DNA from: Variibacter gotjawalensis
GTDB lineage: Bacteria; Pseudomonadota; Alphaproteobacteria; Rhizobiales; Xanthobacteraceae
Direction: 5' to 3'
NCBI RefSeq assembly: GCF_002355335.1
Contig: NZ_AP014946.1
Location: 759,501 to 823,500 of the forward strand
DNA: 64,000 nucleotides
Shown: positions 48,487-57,847 of the stretch, in pieces
Layout: each line of letters begins with the position of its first letter
How positions within the stretch are numbered: the first letter of the stretch is position 1
Program-made: the position numbers and the translations under genes
Notes under the pieces: generated by a model
What the model was told of the DNA's origin: nothing
The model's database searches: none
The model's input: the letters and a program-made list of their open reading frames with translations, nothing else

Positions 48487-51369
48487 ATGCCCCCGAAGAA
48501 GCCGAAAGACCCGGCCAAGCCGACGCGTTCTAAGGCGTCGCGCGAGAAACTCGCGCCGCTGGCCCCTGCGCTCGCCGAATTGCTCAATCCGGGCATCAAC
48601 AAAGGCACCGCCGGTATCGGGTCCGGTACCGGGTTGCAGCAGCCTGCCGCCGATTCCAAGCAGCGCCGTGCCGACATCGCGGCCGCGCATACGGCGCGCA
48701 AATCGTCCGAGGCGGCGCAGAAGCCCGGTGGCATGAGCGAGGCGCCGCAGGCCCGCTACGATTCGCGCACCTCCGGCTACGGCCCGTTGGTCCGCCCGCT
48801 GATGTCGGAGAGTGCCGGGAAGCTCGGGCCGCTCGACCCGGATGTCGCCAAACAATGGGGCCTCGAAGCCGACGACCTTTCGCCGGCACCGCGCCAGGAA
48901 CAGGACCGCGGCGAAGGCCTCATCGCACCGGGCCCGACCGAGCGCCGTAAGCGCAGCCAGGACATCGGCGGCCCGATCGCCGGCATCGCGAGCCAAGCAG
49001 CACTCGACCAATTGCTGCGCGACGGCCGCCTCGAATTCCGCGAGCAGGACGCGATCTGGGTTCCGCATCGCCCGCCCCGCCCGGAAAAATCCGAAGGCGG
49101 CGTGAAGCTCGAAATCAAGTCCGAGTTCGAACCGAAGGGCGATCAGCCCAAAGCCATCGCGGATCTCGTCGAAGGCGTGAGCCGTCACGATCGCACGCAG
49201 GTGCTGCTCGGCGTCACCGGCTCCGGCAAAACCTACACGATGGCGAAGGTGATCGAGGCGACGCAGCGCCCCGCGCTCGTGCTCGCGCCGAACAAGACGC
49301 TGGCGGCGCAGCTCTACGGGGAGATGAAATCCTTCTTCCCCGACAACGCCGTCGAATACTTCGTCTCCTACTACGACTACTACCAGCCGGAAGCTTACGT
49401 CCCGCGTACCGACACCTACATCGAGAAGGAATCCTCGATCAACGAGCAGATCGACCGCATGCGCCATTCGGCGACGCGCGCGCTGCTCGAACGCGACGAT
49501 GTCATCATCGTCGCGTCGGTCTCCTGCATCTACGGTATCGGCTCGGTCGAAACGTATTCGGCGATGACCTTCACGCTCAAGCGCGGCGATCGCATCGATC
49601 AGCGCCAGCTCATCGCCGACTTGGTCGCGCTGCAATACAAGCGAATCTCCGCGGATTTCTCGCGCGGCACTTTTCGCGTGCGCGGCGATACGATTGACCT
49701 TTTTCCGGCCCACTATGAAGACCGCGCCTGGCGCATCAATCTGTTCGGCGACGAGGTCGAGTCGATCGAGGAGTTCGATCCGCTCACCGGCCACAAGTCC
49801 GACGAGCTCAAGCTCGTCAAAGTCTACGCCAATTCGCATTACGTGACGCCGCGTCCGACGCTCATCCAGGCGATGAACTCGATCAAGAGCGAGCTCAAGT
49901 GGCGGCTCGATCAGCTAAACGCGGCCGGCCGTCTGCTCGAAGCGCAACGTCTGGAACAGCGCACGTTGTTCGATCTCGAAATGATGGAAGCGACCGGCTC
50001 CTGCGCCGGCATCGAGAATTACTCGCGCTATCTCACGGGCCGCCGTCCCGGCGAGCCACCGCCGACGCTGTTCGAATACGTGCCCGACAATGCGCTCGTC
50101 TTCCTCGACGAAAGTCACGTCACGGTGCCGCAGATCGGCGCGATGTATAAGGGCGACTTCCGCCGCAAGGCGACGCTTGCCGAATACGGCTTCCGCTTGC
50201 CGTCCTGCATGGATAACCGTCCGCTGCGCTTCGAGGAGTGGGACGCGATGCGTCCGCTCTCGGTTGCCGTCTCGGCGACACCGAGCGGCTGGGAGCTCGA
50301 CGAATCCGGCGGCGTCTTTGCCGAGCAAGTCATTCGCCCGACCGGCCTCATCGATCCGCCCGTGCATATCCGCCCGGCGCGCACGCAGGTCGACGATCTC
50401 GTCGGCGAAGTGCGCCAGACCGCGCAGGCCGGCTATCGTTCGCTCGTCACCGTACTGACCAAGCGCATGGCCGAGGACCTCACCGAATATCTGCACGAGC
50501 AGGGCGTGCGCGTGCGCTACATGCATTCGGACATCGACACGCTGGAGCGCATCGAGATCATTCGCGATCTGCGCCTCGGTACCTTCGATTGTCTCGTCGG
50601 CATCAACCTTCTGCGCGAAGGTCTCGACATTCCGGAATGCGCGCTGGTCGCGATTCTCGATGCCGACAAGGAAGGCTTCCTGCGCTCCGAGACATCGTTG
50701 ATTCAGACCATCGGCCGCGCCGCGCGTAACGTCGACGGCAAAGTCATTCTCTACGCCGACAGCATTACGGGCTCGATGGAGCGCGCGATGGCGGAAACCA
50801 ATCGCCGCCGCGAGAAGCAGGAAGCCTACAATATCGAGCACGGCATCACGCCGGAGAGCGTGCGCAAATCGATCGGCGACATCATGGGCTCGGTCTATGA
50901 GCGCGATCACGTATTGATCGGTGTCGGCGACGGCGGCGATTTCGACGACGCCGCCACCATCGGCCACAATTTCCAGACCGTCCTGGCCGACATGGAGAAG
51001 CGCATGCGCGAGGCCGCGGCCGACCTCAACTTCGAGGAAGCCGCGCGGCTGCGCGACGAGGTCAAGCGCCTGCGTCAGCAGGAGCTGGCGGTGGTCGACG
51101 ATCCGACGTCGAAACGCCCGCAGGCCGGGAAGGGTGCCTCAAAAGGAGTCTCGCGCCCGCACAAACCGAATCTCGATGAGATGGGCATCGCGATTTGGCA
51201 CGAGCGCGAAGTGCATCGCGGCGGAACCACGAAGGCGCCGGCGAAACCCGGCATCGATGACATGGGCCCGAACACGCGCGGCGAGTCGTCGCCCTATCGC
51301 CCCGGGGGCTCCACCGGCGGCCGCCCCGGCATGCGCGGCGGCAAGGCTCGCCCTCCGCGGCGCAAATAG
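48487..51369 (+). CDS. uvrB: excinuclease ABC subunit UvrB with long N-terminal extension
   Basis: 960 aa from ATG 48487, much longer than the ~670-residue enterobacterial protein. The UvrB core begins near 214 ([11 protein letters not shown]). Walker [10 protein letters not shown] is at 242-250, and the [12 protein letters not shown] beta-hairpin and DESHVTVPQ helicase motif are present. The UVR domain ([13 protein letters not shown]) is near the C-terminus, followed by a Gly/Pro/Arg-rich tail of about 85 residues. Residues 1-213 are low-complexity, charged and Ala/Pro-rich. It verifies damage in nucleotide-excision repair. The codon ATG 48487 has a weak ribosome site. Confidence 0.95.
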   Translation: MPPKKPKDPAKPTRSKASREKLAPLAPALAELLNPGINKGTAGIGSGTGLQQPAADSKQRRADIAAAHTARKSSEAAQKPGGMSEAPQARYDSRTSGYGPLVRPLMSESAGKLGPLDPDVAKQWGLEADDLSPAPRQEQDRGEGLIAPGPTERRKRSQDIGGPIAGIASQAALDQLLRDGRLEFREQDAIWVPHRPPRPEKSEGGVKLEIKSEFEPKGDQPKAIADLVEGVSRHDRTQVLLGVTGSGKTYTMAKVIEATQRPALVLAPNKTLAAQLYGEMKSFFPDNAVEYFVSYYDYYQPEAYVPRTDTYIEKESSINEQIDRMRHSATRALLERDDVIIVASVSCIYGIGSVETYSAMTFTLKRGDRIDQRQLIADLVALQYKRISADFSRGTFRVRGDTIDLFPAHYEDRAWRINLFGDEVESIEEFDPLTGHKSDELKLVKVYANSHYVTPRPTLIQAMNSIKSELKWRLDQLNAAGRLLEAQRLEQRTLFDLEMMEATGSCAGIENYSRYLTGRRPGEPPPTLFEYVPDNALVFLDESHVTVPQIGAMYKGDFRRKATLAEYGFRLPSCMDNRPLRFEEWDAMRPLSVAVSATPSGWELDESGGVFAEQVIRPTGLIDPPVHIRPARTQVDDLVGEVRQTAQAGYRSLVTVLTKRMAEDLTEYLHEQGVRVRYMHSDIDTLERIEIIRDLRLGTFDCLVGINLLREGLDIPECALVAILDADKEGFLRSETSLIQTIGRAARNVDGKVILYADSITGSMERAMAETNRRREKQEAYNIEHGITPESVRKSIGDIMGSVYERDHVLIGVGDGGDFDDAATIGHNFQTVLADMEKRMREAAADLNFEEAARLRDEVKRLRQQELAVVDDPTSKRPQAGKGASKGVSRPHKPNLDEMGIAIWHEREVHRGGTTKAPAKPGIDDMGPNTRGESSPYRPGGSTGGRPGMRGGKARPPRRK

Positions 51370-51394
51370 CGTAGGTTTCCGTAGAGTCCGTAGT

Positions 51395-51501
51395 CCGTAG
51401 CCCGGATGAGCGGCGCGAAGCGCTGCGACATCCGGGGCCGCTATTAGCCGCAAGCTCAGCCCCCGAATCGCTCGGCTTCGCCTCGCTCATCCGGGCTACG
51501 G
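51395..51501. repeat. palindromic intergenic repeat (family B, copy 3)
   Basis: CCGTAGCCCGGATGAGC and GCTCATCCGGGCTACGG are near-perfect outer arms, with GCGAAGCGC and ACATCCGGGG inside. This is the cleanest copy of the family. Confidence 0.9.
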
Positions 51502-51513
51502 ACGCCGCTTCTG

Positions 51514-51636
51514 GTCATCCCGGAAGCCGCCGTTTGGCGGCTGTCTGGGATCCATAATCCCGGGCCATCAATCATGAGCACAGGGGTTATGGATACCGGG
51601 CTCGCGCTCGCTTCGCGGACTGCGCCCCGGAATGAC
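51514..51636. repeat. palindromic intergenic repeat (family A, copy 4)
   Basis: GTCATCCCGGAAGCC to CCCCGGAATGAC, with the GGGATCCATAATCCCGG centre diverged from the other three. It directly follows family B copy 3 (12-nt gap) and precedes a strong promoter by 13 nt. Confidence 0.85.
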
Positions 51637-51649
51637 CAACCCAATAGAC

Positions 51650-51677
51650 TTGACATAAATTCCTATCTGACTATATT
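51650..51677 (+). promoter_or_regulatory. strong sigma70-type promoter
   Basis: TTGACA at 51650-51655 and TATATT at 51672-51677 with 16-nt spacing. A start near 51684 would transcribe the hairpin-dense element and then the small Cys-rich gene. Confidence 0.75.
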
Positions 51678-51683
51678 CCTGAT

Positions 51684-52110
51684 CACCTGATCCAAGCGGG
51701 GGCGTCAACCGGTGACGCAGCTGACGGGATCGGGGACGGTTCCTGCGGGCGGAAGGTTCGTCACCTTGCGCACTCGGGCGCCCCGGGACCCCGCCCTACC
51801 GGCATTACGACCGGTGTGCGAGGAGCTCGCTGAACGGTCGTAGGTCGCAACGTGAAGCGGCCGTGGGAGCCCATTTTGGGCACACCCGACACGCAAGCGC
51901 GGCCCCGGGGTGAAAAATGCCGTGGCGGAGCGCCGCGAGGCGGCGGTTTCCCGTCGGAAACCGCGCCGTAGTCGCAAGGCTACGGCATCCGAAGACCGAG
52001 CGCCGAGCGGCGCTCCGCCTCCCCGCGCCTTGTCGCGGGGGCAAGGCCAAAGCTCGGAGCGCCAAAGCGCTCGCGAGAAGGCACCCCCATGCCTGCAATC
52101 CATGCCTGAA
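51684..52110 (+). ncRNA. hairpin-dense non-coding element, candidate structured RNA or long 5' leader
   Basis: About 430 nt without a credible gene. Perfect stems are at 51702-51718, 51711-51765 (7-bp closing pair), 51776-51796, 51798-51815, 51943-51964 (9 bp, 4-nt loop), 51965-51986, 51998-52015, 52021-52040 and 52057-52072. A strong promoter lies just upstream, and a ribosome site and ATG follow. It does not resemble tmRNA, RNase P RNA, 6S or SRP RNA by any conserved motif I can see. It could be a structured RNA, a regulatory leader or a DNA-level element. RNA is inferred from the promoter only. Confidence 0.5.
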
Positions 52111-52121
52111 AGGAATTGAGT

Positions 52122-52478
52122 ATGCGCCCGACGCCGCCGAAACGCTTTGAGGGACAAACCGACGAGCAGTTTGCCATCGGCCTAAAAAACTGGCGCGAAA
52201 GCCACGATTACCAAGCCAAGATGGTCAACCTCTTCGAGATATGGCGCCAGTGCGAATTTGCGTCATGCAGGCGGCAACACGCTTGCCGTCACGACCCGTT
52301 TGTCTGCTTCCGCGCCTACCGCAAGGCGTTGACGAACGAAGTTTGGCTGGAGCGTCGCGATGAGGCGCTGAGCTTGGTTTACTTTGTGCTCGGACCTGAG
52401 GGTGAAGAAGCCCGCGCAGCCGCACCAGAGGCGCTGCAGAAGCGATGGCGCGAGTGCAAGCTCCGGGGGTTCGATTGA
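52122..52478 (+). CDS. small Cys-rich protein of unknown function
   Basis: 118 aa from ATG 52122 with AAGGA eight bases upstream; a TTG at 52116 is an alternative. Four Cys (44, 49, 55, 62) with His53 and His57 fall in a 19-residue stretch, a possible zinc site. The rest is acidic and helical with aromatic residues (FEIWRQCEF, DPFVCFRAYRKA). No signal peptide. It lies directly downstream of the structured element and may be co-transcribed with it. I recognise no domain. Confidence 0.75.
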   Translation: MRPTPPKRFEGQTDEQFAIGLKNWRESHDYQAKMVNLFEIWRQCEFASCRRQHACRHDPFVCFRAYRKALTNEVWLERRDEALSLVYFVLGPEGEEARAAAPEALQKRWRECKLRGFD

Positions 52479-52586
52479 GCACAGCCGGCGCCCCCAGCCG
52501 CGTGCCACGCTTTAGCCCTTGCGCCGCGGCTAAAAATCGCAGAACTCTAAGCACAGGCTGGGCGTTGGGGCGCCAACGGCGCTACG

Positions 52587-53987
52587 ATGAGCGCCAATAG
52601 GTCGCAAGATATCCGGATGACCGAAACCCGGTTGCAACTCGAGACCCGCCTGCCGGCCTGGCTCCGCTGGACGCTGACGCTCGGGCTGATTCTGCTGCTC
52701 GTCTCGCTCGGCGTGAAGGCCTACCACCAGTATTCCAAGCCGACGACGCTGACGATCGCCGCTTCCGACGAAGGCGACACGATCAAAATTCTCAACGCGC
52801 TCGCGGGTCGCCTTGCCAACCAGAAGTCGCGTGTCCGCCTGAAAGTCATCCCGACCGGCGACATGAGCGAGAGCGCAAACCTCTTTGCCAGCGACAAGGC
52901 CGACCTTGCGGTGCTGCGCGCCGACATCGGCAATCAAGGCGCGGCGCGAACCGTCGTCGTCGCCGCGCAATCGGTCGCGCTGATGCTGCTGCCGCCCGGC
53001 TCGACCATCGACGATTTCGACGATCTGAAGACGAAGCAAGTGGGCGTCATCAACGGCGACATCAACAAGCGCGTCGTCGATGCGCTCGCCGCCAGCTACG
53101 CGATGGATCGCAATCGCTTCAAGAATGTCACGCCGGAGGAAGCCAAGAAGATGATCCAGGCGAAGCAGCTGCAGGCGCTGCTCGTCGTCACGCCGGTGAC
53201 CGAGCGCTATCTTTCGGTCGCGCGCGAATTCCTCGGCCTCAAGCCGAAACAGAAACCCGGCATCGTCGCCATCGATCAGGCCGACGCGATCGCGTCCTAC
53301 GCGCGCTATTACGAAAGCTACGAGTTGCCGAAGGGCACCCTGTGGGGCTCGCCCCAAGTGCCCGACGAAGAGATGGAAACGCTACGCGTGCCGATCAACA
53401 TCGTGGCCCAGCGCCGTCTCGAGCCCGAACTGATCACGATATTGACGCGTGTGCTGATGGATGCACGCGGCACGCTCTCGACCGAGTTTCCGATCCTCTC
53501 GTTGATCCGCACGCCGCCGACTGACAAAGACGCCTATATCCCGCTGCATCCCGGCGCGGCGACGTATTACGAAGGCAACGAGAAGAGCTTCTTCGATCGC
53601 TACGGCGATCCGATCTTCTACGGCACGATGCTGACCGGGGTGCTCGCCTCCGCGCTCGCCGGTTTGTGGCAGTTCCTCGGCATCGGCGCGCGCCCGGTGA
53701 AGAAGGGCTCGCTCACCGTGCTGGCGAGCATTCTCGGCCGCGTTCGTGAAGCGGATACCGAGGAGCAATTGGCCGAACTGGAAGACCGCATCGACGCTAT
53801 CGTGCAGGCCGAACTGATCGGCGAAGCGCACAGCGTTGAGACCGGCGCCGACCCCGGCTCGCTCAATCTCGCGGTGGCGCGCTGCGAGAAGGCGATCGAG
53901 CGCCGGCGTCAGGTTCTGCGCAACGGCGGCGGCGAGACGACGTCAGCGCCGCAGCCGCTCCCGGCCCGCCCCACGCTCGTCACCTAA
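52587..53987 (+). CDS. membrane-anchored TAXI-family solute-binding protein
   Basis: 466 aa from ATG 52587 (ATG 52617 is possible). Transmembrane helix at about 27-46, then a TAXI-like binding domain (LTIAASDEGDTIKILNAL, DLAVLRADIGNQGAARTV, FKNVTPEEAKKMI). A second hydrophobic helix lies near 343-366 (GTMLTGVLASALAGLWQFL). A 98-residue charged C-terminal tail would return to the cytosol. No TRAP permease gene is adjacent. Ligand unknown. The stop overlaps the converging gene at CTAA. Confidence 0.85.
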   Translation: MSANRSQDIRMTETRLQLETRLPAWLRWTLTLGLILLLVSLGVKAYHQYSKPTTLTIAASDEGDTIKILNALAGRLANQKSRVRLKVIPTGDMSESANLFASDKADLAVLRADIGNQGAARTVVVAAQSVALMLLPPGSTIDDFDDLKTKQVGVINGDINKRVVDALAASYAMDRNRFKNVTPEEAKKMIQAKQLQALLVVTPVTERYLSVAREFLGLKPKQKPGIVAIDQADAIASYARYYESYELPKGTLWGSPQVPDEEMETLRVPINIVAQRRLEPELITILTRVLMDARGTLSTEFPILSLIRTPPTDKDAYIPLHPGAATYYEGNEKSFFDRYGDPIFYGTMLTGVLASALAGLWQFLGIGARPVKKGSLTVLASILGRVREADTEEQLAELEDRIDAIVQAELIGEAHSVETGADPGSLNLAVARCEKAIERRRQVLRNGGGETTSAPQPLPARPTLVT

Positions 53988-54961
53988 CGCAGCAACGCAT
54001 CTGCCGAAAGATTGGGCGAGCCTTCATGCGCGGCTTCGGCGTGCTTGATCTGCGCGATCACGCGCTCGGTCATCGGGGCTTTTTTGCCGTGCTTTTCCGC
54101 CAGCGCGGCAATCGCGCCTTGCAGGAAATCGATTTCGGTCGGACGGCCGCGCCGCAAATCTTCGTACATCGACAAACGCGCGCTCGGGTCGATCGCGAGC
54201 ATCTGCTTGGCGACGAAGCGAAACAATGGCGTCGGCAATTGCAAAACGTAAGGCACGATATTCGGCGACACGCGGCCGAGTTTTGCCGGTTTGATTCCCG
54301 CAGAACGCAGAATGTCGAGCGCTTCGGCGCTTTGCAGCGCCATCACGCGCCGCCATTTTGGATCGTTCAGTTGCGCGAGCAGCGGAATTCCCGCGAGTGC
54401 ATTGAGCGCGTTGTTGAGGTTCATCAGCAGCTTCGCCCACTGCACGTTCGGCATGTCGTCTCGCGCTTCCGTCGGCAAGCCCTCGACATTCAGCAGACTT
54501 GCATACTGCGGATCGTCGACGAGAATCTCGCCGCCGGTCGCGCGATGAAAGCGATTGCCTTCAACGACGACATTGAACGGAACCATTCCGGTGACGGGCG
54601 GAAAACCTGCGCTCTTGAGAACCTCGATATTGCCGACGCCGTTCTGCAAACTTACGACGGTTGCGGCGGCAGCATGAGCGCGGATGCTTTCCGCCATCGC
54701 GGCCGTGTCGAGACTTTTCACCGTGACGAGGATCGTGCCGGGATCGAAGAAAGTTTCTGCTGCGTCAGTGACGACGCGAAATTGCGACGGCGATGCCGTC
54801 CGATCGCGGCCTTCGAAATCGCTGACGCGCAATCCGTTTCGCAAGATCTCGGCCATCGCGGGCCGCGCGAGCAAAGTCACTTCGCGTCCCGCCAGCGCAA
54901 GACAGCCGCCGACATAACAACCGACAGCGCCTGCGCCCGCGATGGTGACGCGCATGTTCAT
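53984..54961 (-). CDS. 2-dehydropantoate 2-reductase (ketopantoate reductase) family protein
   Basis: 325 aa. The NADP motif is IAGAGAVGCYVGG. VSLQNGVGN is the conserved central segment, WAKLLMNLNNALNAL carries the catalytic Lys and substrate-binding Asn, and the C-terminal helix block includes GRPTEIDFLQGAI. It may be PanE or one of its common paralogues, since no pantothenate gene is nearby. It follows an SDR gene on the same strand after six bases. Confidence 0.88.
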   Translation of the reverse strand: MNMRVTIAGAGAVGCYVGGCLALAGREVTLLARPAMAEILRNGLRVSDFEGRDRTASPSQFRVVTDAAETFFDPGTILVTVKSLDTAAMAESIRAHAAAATVVSLQNGVGNIEVLKSAGFPPVTGMVPFNVVVEGNRFHRATGGEILVDDPQYASLLNVEGLPTEARDDMPNVQWAKLLMNLNNALNALAGIPLLAQLNDPKWRRVMALQSAEALDILRSAGIKPAKLGRVSPNIVPYVLQLPTPLFRFVAKQMLAIDPSARLSMYEDLRRGRPTEIDFLQGAIAALAEKHGKKAPMTERVIAQIKHAEAAHEGSPNLSADALLR

Positions 54962-54967
54962 GGGGCG

Positions 54968-55747
54968 TTAGAAGACCGCATAGCCGCCGTCGATCAGGAA
55001 CGTATCGGTCGTGTGATACGACGACAGGCCGCTCATCAGATAAACCGCGATGCCGCCGAAATCTTCCGGCTCGCCGAAGCGCCGCATCGGAATGCGTGGC
55101 ATCACGTTGGTGACGAACTTGTCGTTGCCGAACAAACCTTCGGTCATCTCGGATTTGATCCAGCCCGGCAGAATTGCATTCGCCGTGATGCCGTAGCGTG
55201 CGAGTTCGACGCCGAGCGCGCGCACGAGCGCGTTGAGCCCGGCTTTGGTGATCGCATAATGCTCGTTGCGCGCCGTGCCGGAGATCGACGCGAGGCTCGA
55301 TGTCGGCACGAGGCGGCCGAATTTGTCGCCTTTCTCGGCGCGTTCGACCATGTGGCGCGCCGCGACTTGGAACACGCGATAAACGCCGTCGAGGTTGGTC
55401 GTCATCATCTGACGCCATTCTTCTTCGGTGCGGTCGATGAAGGAACGTCGTCCGCCGCCGCCGATTCCTGCATTGGCGAAACAGCCGTCGACGCGGCCGA
55501 ATGTCTGCAGCGTGCCGCGAAAGGCGTCTTCGATTGCGGCGCGGTCCGTCACATCGCAAACGCGCGCTTCGACTTTGCCGCCGCCGGTTCCGATCTTCTG
55601 CAGTGCGTCGTCGTTCTTCTTGGTGTTGCGGCCCCAAATCGAAACGCCGCAACCGTTGCGCGCCAGAGCTGCGGCCATTCCGAGACCAATTCCGCCGTTG
55701 CCACCCGTGATGATGGCGACGCGATTGCTGAGATCGAAGTCTTTCAA
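54968..55747 (-). CDS. short-chain dehydrogenase/reductase
   Basis: 259 aa from a TTG at 55747, preceded by GAGG at a five-base distance; an in-frame extension to 55798 lacks a ribosome site. IITGGNGGIGLGMAAALA is the cofactor loop, NAGIGGGG and LVPTSSLASISG carry the NAG motif and catalytic Ser, and YAITKAGLNAL the Tyr-Lys pair. It ends TFLIDGGYAVF. It is oriented divergently from an enoyl-CoA hydratase gene. Substrate unknown. Confidence 0.9.
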   Translation of the reverse strand: MKDFDLSNRVAIITGGNGGIGLGMAAALARNGCGVSIWGRNTKKNDDALQKIGTGGGKVEARVCDVTDRAAIEDAFRGTLQTFGRVDGCFANAGIGGGGRRSFIDRTEEEWRQMMTTNLDGVYRVFQVAARHMVERAEKGDKFGRLVPTSSLASISGTARNEHYAITKAGLNALVRALGVELARYGITANAILPGWIKSEMTEGLFGNDKFVTNVMPRIPMRRFGEPEDFGGIAVYLMSGLSSYHTTDTFLIDGGYAVF

Positions 55748-55841
55748 AGTTTCCTCCCTCGGCCGCTGCGTGCTGCTTTGCGCGCTAGCGCCGGACACCC
55801 TATCATCGCTTGCAAAGACGAGCGCAAGAGGAAACGCCGAG

Positions 55842-56732
55842 ATGGCCTACACGACGATCACGACCGCGGCTGAAGACAACATTCTCACAATCACACTCAA
55901 CCGCCCGGATCGCATGAACGCCTTCAACGGCGAGATGATGTATGATCTCATCGCGGCCTTCGACGAGGCGGACAGCCGCGACGACGTGCGTGCCGTCATC
56001 GTCACGGGCGCCGGCAAGGCGTTCTGCGCGGGCGCCGATCTCGGCGCCGGCGGCGCAACCTTCGACCGCAACGCACGCAAGGATCGCGAGCCGATCCCGG
56101 AGGTCGACGGCAAGCCGGATCTCTCGCATCAGGCCGCGCGCGACGGCGGAGGCCGCGTGACGCTGCGGATCTTCCAATGCCTCAAGCCGGTGATCGGGGC
56201 GATCAACGGAGCGGCGGTCGGCATTGGCGTCACGATGCAGTTGCCGATGGACGTCCGGCTTTGCTCCGAGAATGCGCGCTTCGGTTTTGTCTTCTCGCGC
56301 CGCGGCATTGTGCCGGAGGCAGCATCGAGCTGGTTCCTGCCGCGCCTCGTCGGCATCAGCCAGGCGCTCGACTGGTGCTATTCGGGCCGCGTCTTCCCGG
56401 CCGCCGAGGCGAAAGCCGGCGGTCTCGTGAAGGAGATTTATCCGGCCGACGAGCTTCTCCCCGCCGCGCGAAAACTCGCACTGGAATATGCCGAGGGCGC
56501 CCCGGTTTCGCTCGCGCTGACGCGTCACATGATGTGGCGGATGCTTGGTGCCGACCATCCGATGGAAGCGCATAAGGTCGATAGCCGCGGCATCTTCCAT
56601 CGCGGCAAGAGCGATGACGTGAAGGAAGGCGTCACGTCGTTCCTCGAGAAGCGCCCGGCGAAGTTCACCGGCAAGGTCTCGGCCGACATGCCCGAATACT
56701 TCCCGTGGTGGGACGAACCGCAGTATCGCTGA
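55842..56732 (+). CDS. enoyl-CoA hydratase/isomerase family protein
   Basis: 296 aa from ATG 55842 with AGAGG upstream; an in-frame extension upstream is antisense to the SDR gene. ILTITLNRPDRMNAFNGEM, GAGKAFCAGADLGAGG (oxyanion hole) and RRGIVPEAASSWFLPRLVG (catalytic Glu segment) are clear crotonase signatures. It would hydrate a 2-enoyl-CoA in beta-oxidation or a degradative pathway. Confidence 0.92.
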   Translation: MAYTTITTAAEDNILTITLNRPDRMNAFNGEMMYDLIAAFDEADSRDDVRAVIVTGAGKAFCAGADLGAGGATFDRNARKDREPIPEVDGKPDLSHQAARDGGGRVTLRIFQCLKPVIGAINGAAVGIGVTMQLPMDVRLCSENARFGFVFSRRGIVPEAASSWFLPRLVGISQALDWCYSGRVFPAAEAKAGGLVKEIYPADELLPAARKLALEYAEGAPVSLALTRHMMWRMLGADHPMEAHKVDSRGIFHRGKSDDVKEGVTSFLEKRPAKFTGKVSADMPEYFPWWDEPQYR

Positions 56733-56897
56733 GCCCCGCGAATCCCCCATTTGGGTGAGACGATTGGTTGCTGGCCAATCGCCCGCGATTCATATCTCAT
56801 GAAGACTATTCGCTGCTTTGGCGGTGCTCTCGAACCCGCCAGGGAAACATACGTTCTCCGTTAGCGTTGCGTCAGAAGCCCCCAGAGAGGTGCCTCA

Positions 56898-57779
56898 GTG
56901 CAAAGCGGAATACTGGTCAACCTGCTGCTGCCGCTCGCGATCGGCATCATCATGCTTGGCCTTGGTCTTTCGCTGACGCTGGACGATTTCAAGCGCGTCG
57001 GCCGCTATCCGCGCGCGGTGTTTGTCGGGCTCTTTCTGCAGACCGTTCTGCTGCCTTGGGCTGCTTTCTTCATCGCGATCGCCTTCAAGCTTTCGCCCAG
57101 CCTCGCGGTCGGCTTGATGCTGCTCGCCGCGGCGCCGGGCGGCGCGACAGCGAATATTTACAGCCACCTCGCGCGCGGCGATGTCGCGCTCAACATCACG
57201 CTGACGGCCGTGAACAGCATTCTGTGCTTGATCACGCTGCCGATCATCATGAACCTCTCGCTCGCCTACTTTTTCGGCGCGGGACAATATGTGCCGCCGC
57301 CGCTGCGCAAGATCCTTGAAGTGTGCGCGATCATCCTCCTGCCGGTCGCGATCGGAATGCTCATTCGCGCGCGCTGGCCGGAACGCGCGATCGGCGCCGA
57401 GAAGCCGGTCCGCATCTTTGCAGTCGTCGTTCTCGCCGTTCTGATCTGCGCCGCCATCTATGTCGAGCGCAGCAAGATAGTCGATGCGGTGGTCGCGGTC
57501 GGTGCAGCGTGTCTGTTATTCAACGTCGTGAGCATGGTCATCGGCTACTTTACGCCGCTGGTCCTCAAGCTACCGCCGCCGCAAGCGACCGCGATCGCGA
57601 TGGAGATCGGCATTCACAACGGCACCCTCGCAATTTTTGTCGCGTTGAATGTCTTAGGCAACGTCGAGGCCTCAATTCCGCCTGCGATCTATAGTCTGAT
57701 GATGTACTTCACGGCCGCCGCAATGGCGGTGCTGGTCAAGCCCCGGGAGGAGGCCGGAGCCCCAACCCCCGCCCGTTGA
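56898..57779 (+). CDS. bile acid:sodium symporter (BASS) family transporter
   Basis: 293 aa from GTG 56898 with AGAGAGG upstream. Nine to ten hydrophobic helices. LLPLAIGIIMLGLGLSLTLDDF opens the protein; LAAAPGGATANIYSHLARGDVALNITLT is the conserved core helix pair with the Na+-site residues, and TAIAMEIGIHNGTLAI the second crossing motif. Substrate would be an organic anion or keto acid; bile acids are unlikely in this host. Confidence 0.9.
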   Translation: MQSGILVNLLLPLAIGIIMLGLGLSLTLDDFKRVGRYPRAVFVGLFLQTVLLPWAAFFIAIAFKLSPSLAVGLMLLAAAPGGATANIYSHLARGDVALNITLTAVNSILCLITLPIIMNLSLAYFFGAGQYVPPPLRKILEVCAIILLPVAIGMLIRARWPERAIGAEKPVRIFAVVVLAVLICAAIYVERSKIVDAVVAVGAACLLFNVVSMVIGYFTPLVLKLPPPQATAIAMEIGIHNGTLAIFVALNVLGNVEASIPPAIYSLMMYFTAAAMAVLVKPREEAGAPTPAR

Positions 57780-57847
57780 AAGTTTCCCGTCAGTGACAGC
57801 GCACGCATAAGGTGCAACCCTGATCCGAAAGGGTAGGGAGATCGGTC

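Noticed and set aside
51684-52110. tmRNA, RNase P RNA, SRP RNA or 6S RNA
   Set aside because: No tag-peptide frame, tRNA-like end, conserved P4 or SRP loop motif could be found in the hairpin-dense element.
51705-52157. 150-codon minus-strand and 69-codon plus-strand frames over the structured element
   Set aside because: Arg/Ala-rich translations follow the palindromes on both strands; there is no ribosome site and the frames cut across stems.
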